8,326 nt of DNA, taken from Candidatus Woesearchaeota archaeon UBA153. Its GTDB lineage: Archaea; Nanobdellota; Nanobdellia; Woesearchaeales; UBA525. The translations under genes and the position numbers were made by a program. The stretch is from NCBI GenBank assembly GCA_002503705.1, contig DASH01000062.1, positions 1 to 8,326 on the forward strand, written 5' to 3'. Below, piece by piece: positions 5,615-8,326 of the stretch (position 1 is the stretch's first letter; every line of letters begins with the position of its first letter). The notes beneath the pieces were generated by a model. The model did not search any database and was not told where the DNA came from. It saw only the letters and a program-made list of their open reading frames with translations.

Positions 5615-6163
5615 ATGGCATTCGTCCCAACAAAGATGTTTTTCACCAAAGGGGTGGGCGTCCACAAAGACCGGCTGGCAAGCTTCGAGCTCGCGCTCCG
5701 AGCCGCCGGTATCGAGAAGTGCAACCTCGTCATGGTCTCGAGCATCTTCCCGCCGAACTGCAAGACCATCCCGCGCGAAGAAGGGTTGAAGCAGCTCGAG
5801 GCGGGGCAGATCACGTTCTGCGTCATGGCGCGTGGCGACACGAGCGAGCCGAACCGTCTCGTCAGCGCCGCGATCGGGTTGGCGGTGCCGAAGGACACCT
5901 CGAACTACGGCTACTTGAGCGAACACCACGCGCACGGCGAGACTGCCAAGAAGACCGGCGACTACGCTGAAGACTTGGCGGCGACGATGCTCGCGACGAC
6001 GCTCGGCGTCGAGTTCGACGCTGACAAGGCGTGGGAGGAGCGCGAGGAGACGTACAAGGCCTCCGGCATGATCATCAAGACGACGCAGATCGTCCAATCC
6101 GCCGAAGGGAACAAGGACGGCCTGTGGACGACGGTCCTCGCGACGGCGGTCTTGTTGCCGTAG
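5615..6163 (+). CDS. pdaD: Pyruvoyl-dependent arginine decarboxylase
   Basis: This enzyme decarboxylates arginine to agmatine using a pyruvoyl group made by self-cleavage. In archaea agmatine feeds polyamine synthesis and the agmatidine modification of tRNA-Ile. The 182-residue protein has the expected layout: TKGVGVHKD (11-19), then NLVMVSSIFPPNCK (37-50). Cleavage is expected between Ser42 and Ser43, making Ser43 the pyruvoyl residue at the start of the alpha subunit. IGLAVPKD (87-94) and YGYLSEHHAHG (98-108) follow; Glu103 sits where the proton-donor Glu lies in relatives. Length is normal for the longer branch of the family. No signal peptide is seen, so it is cytoplasmic. The ATG at 5615 lies 29 bases from the TATA box with no Shine-Dalgarno, indicating leaderless translation. 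A T-rich tract follows the stop. Confidence 0.94.
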   Translation: MAFVPTKMFFTKGVGVHKDRLASFELALRAAGIEKCNLVMVSSIFPPNCKTIPREEGLKQLEAGQITFCVMARGDTSEPNRLVSAAIGLAVPKDTSNYGYLSEHHAHGETAKKTGDYAEDLAATMLATTLGVEFDADKAWEEREETYKASGMIIKTTQIVQSAEGNKDGLWTTVLATAVLLP

Positions 6164-6169
6164 AATGAA

Positions 6170-6239
6170 TTTTTTTCAGTCTCTTCTTCGTTTTTCTTTT
6201 CCTTCTTCTTCTCTCTTCTTTCTTCTTCTTCTTCTCTCT
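6170..6239 (+). terminator. T7 run and polypyrimidine tract after the arginine decarboxylase gene
   Basis: Seven T (6170-6176) start seven bases after the stop, and CT-rich sequence follows. Positions 6191-6239 are 49 uninterrupted pyrimidines, mostly TTC/CTT units, reaching into the stop codon of the convergent signal peptidase gene. It is a good plus-strand T-tract terminator. On the minus strand it is purine-rich, so it would not terminate the opposing gene in the same way. Confidence 0.6.
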
Positions 6240-6771
6240 AGTAGATGATCCCGACGACGACGCTCTGGATTTGCGAGAATCGTATCTTGCCCGGGTCGGC
6301 TTCCGGGTTGTTGTCGCCTTTGATGGTGAAGTAGACGCCGTTTTCGTCTTCTGCTTTGTTGATGACGCGGTGGATGATGATGCCGTCGGCGTACTCGCTC
6401 TTGTACGCGACGATGTCGCCGACGTTCACCTCCTCCTTGCTTTTCGGGACGATCTCGATCGCGTTCGCTTTCTCGCTCAAGACGGGGTCCATGCTGTGCG
6501 TGGGCGTGAACTTCGCCCAGATCGCGTTCTGCACGTCGATGATGACGCGGTCCTTGTAGACTTCAATCTGTGACTCTTTGATGTGGTCGCTCGGCGTGTT
6601 CCGCGCGATTGCCTTGCCGGTGAAGCCGCTGTAGAGCTGGCTCGGAAACTCTTCGCTGTTCTCGTACTCTGTCGTGCTCATCGCGTCCTTGAGTGTCGCG
6701 TACGCTTGGTTCGCGGCGACTCCTAAGAGGAACGTCGCGATGAGCAGGATGCAGACTGTGGTCAGCTTCAT
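6238..6771 (-). CDS. Signal peptidase I-like membrane protease (S26, Ser/His type)
   Basis: This is probably a membrane-anchored protease that cleaves signal peptides outside the membrane. The 177 residues start with one hydrophobic segment (about 4-24), serving as signal anchor. After a spacer of about 65 residues comes the S26 core: THSMDPVL (91-98) with nucleophile Ser93, NVGDIVAYK (116-124), GIIIHRVI (130-137) with His134, and KGDNNPEADPG (151-161). A His in place of the bacterial Lys base marks the archaeal/ER type. The long spacer between anchor and Ser, and the lack of a C-terminal membrane segment, differ from the compact archaeal Sec11-like form. The variant resembles S26 proteins I recall from DPANN archaea. 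The ATG at 6771 was chosen because GGGG (6782-6785) and a TATA box precede it. An in-frame ATG at 6906 would put that promoter inside the gene and add 45 residues. Confidence 0.85.
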   Translation of the reverse strand: MKLTTVCILLIATFLLGVAANQAYATLKDAMSTTEYENSEEFPSQLYSGFTGKAIARNTPSDHIKESQIEVYKDRVIIDVQNAIWAKFTPTHSMDPVLSEKANAIEIVPKSKEEVNVGDIVAYKSEYADGIIIHRVINKAEDENGVYFTIKGDNNPEADPGKIRFSQIQSVVVGIIY

Positions 6772-6781
6772 GAATACATAA

Positions 6782-6824
6782 CCCCGAAGCTTTCGGACTA
6801 TGCACGCACGCTTAAATAGTTTTC
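6782..6824 (-). promoter_or_regulatory. BRE/TATA and Shine-Dalgarno of the signal peptidase gene
   Basis: The minus strand reads GAAAACTATTTAAG at 6811-6824, nearly the same BRE/TATA string found before the arginine decarboxylase and GalT-like genes. It predicts a start near 6788 and a leader of about 17 nt. GGGG at 6782-6785 is 10 bases before the ATG and is a weak Shine-Dalgarno. A second minus-strand TATA-like CTTAAATAATA (6949-6959) lies upstream and could serve the longer alternative ORF. Confidence 0.55.
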
Positions 6825-6833
6825 GTTTTTTAA

Positions 6834-6847
6834 CTACTAAATAGTAG
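6834..6847. promoter_or_regulatory. Palindrome upstream of the signal peptidase promoter (possible operator)
   Basis: CTACTA-AA-TAGTAG is a perfect 6+6 inverted repeat, 9 bp upstream of the BRE of the signal peptidase gene. Position and symmetry suit an activator or other dimeric regulator. The surrounding sequence is AT-rich, so chance symmetry is possible. Confidence 0.3.
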
Positions 6848-7076
6848 GTATAGTTGCTCTTCTCCTCGGAACCCTCGTTAGCGAGAATATTATAATTAAT
6901 ATTCATAATGCAATATATAAAAATATTTTAAAAAATATTAATAAGGATATTATTTAAGCTTTTACTTAACTGATTCGCTCGCATCCTAGAGCTTCAAGAC
7001 CTCTCTTCTCGGAGGAACAACAGTATTATTGAAAATAATACTCCTAATATTATTTGAAAGAATACTCTTTATACTA
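6848..7076. other. AT-rich, palindrome-rich gene-free spacer
   Basis: This stretch lies between the promoter of the signal peptidase gene and the stop of the GalT-like gene. Its AT-richest part, 6886-6960, has only 7 G/C bases in 75, unlike the GC-rich genes around it. It holds perfect 8-bp inverted repeats at 6885-6892/6897-6904 (GAATATTA/TAATATTC) and 6922-6929/6932-6939 (AATATTTT/AAAATATT), and a GC-richer island at about 6972-7019 with CCTC...GAGG (7001-7004/7013-7016 region). A plus-strand TATA-like TTATTTAAG (6950-6958) precedes that island, so a short RNA is possible. I find no credible gene, tRNA or CRISPR unit. Confidence 0.6.
7022..7066. repeat. Two 24-bp-spaced palindromic repeats after the GalT-like gene
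   Basis: AGTATTATT-GAA-AATAATACT (7022-7042) is a perfect 9-bp hairpin with a 3-base loop. A second copy at 7046-7066 matches it at 17 of 21 positions and starts exactly 24 bp later, but its hairpin is imperfect. Both lie downstream of the minus-strand GalT-like stop codon, where they could act in 3'-end formation, or as tandem protein-binding sites. Confidence 0.55.
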
Positions 7077-8150
7077 TTAAATACTCTTCTTCATCGCGTC
7101 CCACACCTTCACCGGGTCCGCAGCGACGACGTTCTGTCCGAGATACAGCTCGGCAATCCCGATGTCCGTCGTCTTCGACGCGAGAGCGCCGCGGTCGACG
7201 ATCCTGACGATGACGGGGACGCCCTTCCACGAACCGTCCAATGGCGGCAACGTGACGACGACGTTGAACGACTCGACCCCGAGCGCGGTCGTCAAGACCT
7301 TCAAGACCTTGTGGGTGATGCGGAAGAGCGAGTCGTCGGACGCGGCCGCAAACAAGACCACCTCCTTCTCCTTGCGAGGCGTGAGGTGCGCGAAGACCTT
7401 GACGTCGCCACGCGCGGCGCCAAGACCGAGGTCCTTGTGCACCGCGTACACCGCGTCCCAATAACTGAGGCCGTACTCTCGAGCGTACTCCTCGCTGCGT
7501 AACTTATAGAGTTGCATCGTCGCGTACGGCTCGTGCTTCCCGACGAGGACTTGCATGTGGCCGTGCACCAGGCTCGCGCCGGCTTTCCACAGGCAGTTCC
7601 AACCGATGACTGGGTACTTCGCCGTCACGTCGGCGAGGTTCGCCTTGCCGATCCACGACATCGCCGTGCGGAAATGGCTGACGGTCTCCTCTTCCGTGAA
7701 CGCCAACGGGTCCGCTCGTTGGAAGACGACCAGGCCGTGCACCGCGTCATACTTGGCGACATTCGACGCGGTCACCTCGAAAGGGCCTTGCACCCGGCCG
7801 AACGAGTCCTCCGGAGTCCTCCCGAAGACGTCAGCGAACGGCTCTTTCGCCGCCATCGCGAGCAGCTCCTCCTTGTCCACCGGCGCGCCCGCATGAATCG
7901 GACGGTCAGCTCGGAGCTTGTTGAACAGCGCGCCTTCGAACGTCCACTTGTTCGTGACTTTCAGGATCGGCTGGTGCTCGACGGCGTGGACGCTGCCGAA
8001 CTGCTTCACCGCCCAGTCGCGCATCGACGACGGCACTTTCAGCACGCCGGTATCGAGCGAGAAACTATACAGCGAGTCGAAACGCTCTTTCGCGTGCGCG
8101 GGCAAGCTCTGATAGACGTCTGGCAAGTCCAGGATGGAACGCAACACCAC
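7077..8150 (-). CDS. GalT-like HIT-superfamily nucleotidyltransferase/phosphorylase
   Basis: The protein resembles galactose-1-phosphate uridylyltransferase and sugar-nucleotide phosphorylases of the HIT superfamily, which transfer a nucleotidyl group through a histidine intermediate. Numbered from the GTG at 8150 (357 residues), the core motif is GASLVHGHMQ (191-200): His196, His198 and Gln200 match the H-x-H-x-Q of GalT, with His198 the likely nucleophile. NVAKYDAVHGLVVF (130-143) matches the other GalT half-site. A C-terminal stretch ending in GIAELYLGQNVVAADP (331-346) resembles the family's final strand. The Cys pairs that bind zinc in bacterial GalT are not evident, so substrate and even uridylyl versus adenylyl specificity are open. 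The start is uncertain: a TATA box centred near 8177 puts transcription at about 8150, favouring a leaderless GTG at 8150 (or 8147). An in-frame TTG at 8162 would lie upstream of it. Confidence 0.85.
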   Translation of the reverse strand: MVLRSILDLPDVYQSLPAHAKERFDSLYSFSLDTGVLKVPSSMRDWAVKQFGSVHAVEHQPILKVTNKWTFEGALFNKLRADRPIHAGAPVDKEELLAMAAKEPFADVFGRTPEDSFGRVQGPFEVTASNVAKYDAVHGLVVFQRADPLAFTEEETVSHFRTAMSWIGKANLADVTAKYPVIGWNCLWKAGASLVHGHMQVLVGKHEPYATMQLYKLRSEEYAREYGLSYWDAVYAVHKDLGLGAARGDVKVFAHLTPRKEKEVVLFAAASDDSLFRITHKVLKVLTTALGVESFNVVVTLPPLDGSWKGVPVIVRIVDRGALASKTTDIGIAELYLGQNVVAADPVKVWDAMKKSI

Positions 8151-8172
8151 GACACCAGCCAAACACGCGTGG

Positions 8173-8187
8173 TTTTTATAGTTTTGT
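8173..8187 (-). promoter_or_regulatory. BRE/TATA of the GalT-like gene (leaderless start)
   Basis: The minus strand reads ACAAAACTATAAAAA across 8173-8187, almost identical to the arginine decarboxylase promoter. The TATA part (8173-8180) is about 27 bases from the GTG at 8150, pointing to a leaderless mRNA. Confidence 0.55.
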
Positions 8188-8326
8188 GCGTGGAGGTCTG
8201 TGCTCTTTCTTCACCTAAGATTGTTTATTTTCAGTATAGTTAAATATCATCTTCATAGAAAAATATATAAATTTCAAAGCAAAATATTTACTATTATTTG
8301 GTAGCTACAATTTGGTGATGATTATT
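8188..8326. other. AT-rich spacer at the window edge with a possible outward promoter
   Basis: No gene is visible here. The plus strand carries AGAAAAA (8257-8263) followed by TATATAAA (8264-8271), a good BRE/TATA pair predicting a start near 8294 for a gene beyond the window. GTAGCTAC (8301-8308) is a perfect 8-bp palindrome. GGTG just before the ATG at 8318-8320 is too close to be a Shine-Dalgarno for it. Confidence 0.35.

Noticed and set aside
6772..6906. Longer signal peptidase ORF starting at the ATG at 6906
   Set aside because: The 45 added residues would place a charged segment before the signal anchor and would contain the best BRE/TATA box. No Shine-Dalgarno precedes 6906, although an upstream TATA-like site keeps this possible.
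7029..7502. Plus-strand ORF starting TTG, with GGAGG (7013-7017) upstream and a TATA-like box at 6950-6958
   Set aside because: After a short hydrophobic stretch it runs antisense to the conserved GalT-like gene and turns into low-complexity Arg/Asp sequence, typical of a shadow frame. The start lies inside the palindromic repeat.
8151..8162. GalT-like start at the TTG at 8162
   Set aside because: It lies upstream of the start predicted from the TATA box and has no Shine-Dalgarno. Not excluded, because family N-termini vary.
1..8326. CRISPR array, insertion sequence or defence system
   Set aside because: No regularly spaced repeats with unique spacers, no transposase-like reading frame, and no nuclease or toxin pair is visible. 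The only tandem repeats are the coding 15-bp units in gdhA and the two palindromes near 7022-7066.

Overview
The window reads as a piece of an archaeal chromosome with GC-rich genes and sharply AT-rich spacers. The archaeal call rests on four things: a type II methionine aminopeptidase, an archaeal-style RNase HII core, a pyruvoyl-dependent arginine decarboxylase, and a Ser/His (not Ser/Lys) signal peptidase. Promoters also look archaeal: TATA boxes, several preceded by a GAAAAC/CAAAAC stretch that looks like a BRE, about 27 bp before either a leaderless start codon or a short Shine-Dalgarno leader. The signal peptidase variant reminds me of DPANN lineages such as Woesearchaeota; that placement comes from memory and is tentative.

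Layout, left to right. A B12-binding-type radical SAM protein (66-1511, +) converges on, and overlaps by 23 bp, an RNase HII (1489-2394, -). A 216-bp spacer follows that holds a 128-bp element with long terminal inverted repeats. Then come three minus-strand genes, each with its own promoter: a small two-CxxC zinc-ribbon protein (2611-2952), glutamate dehydrogenase (3049-4413) with a repetitive Lys/His N-terminal tail, and methionine aminopeptidase (4595-5509). A pyruvoyl-dependent arginine decarboxylase (5615-6163, +) diverges from the aminopeptidase around a single TATA element. It converges on a signal peptidase-like gene (6238-6771, -) across a polypyrimidine tract. A very AT-rich, palindrome-rich spacer (about 6825-7076) separates that from a GalT-like HIT-superfamily protein (7077-8150, -). 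The window ends in another AT-rich spacer.

Most genes are single-gene housekeeping units: RNA/DNA hybrid processing, glutamate/2-oxoglutarate balance, N-terminal Met removal, agmatine synthesis, protein export and sugar-nucleotide chemistry. I see no operon-scale new system, CRISPR array, tRNA, rRNA or insertion sequence. Points most worth a second look: the RNase HII carries a C-terminal domain resembling the N-terminal TBP-like domain of bacterial RNase HIII and has Glu in place of the first catalytic Asp; the 128-bp inverted-repeat element; the 15-bp tandem repeats in the glutamate dehydrogenase tail; the mix of leaderless and Shine-Dalgarno genes; and the palindromic AT-rich spacer.
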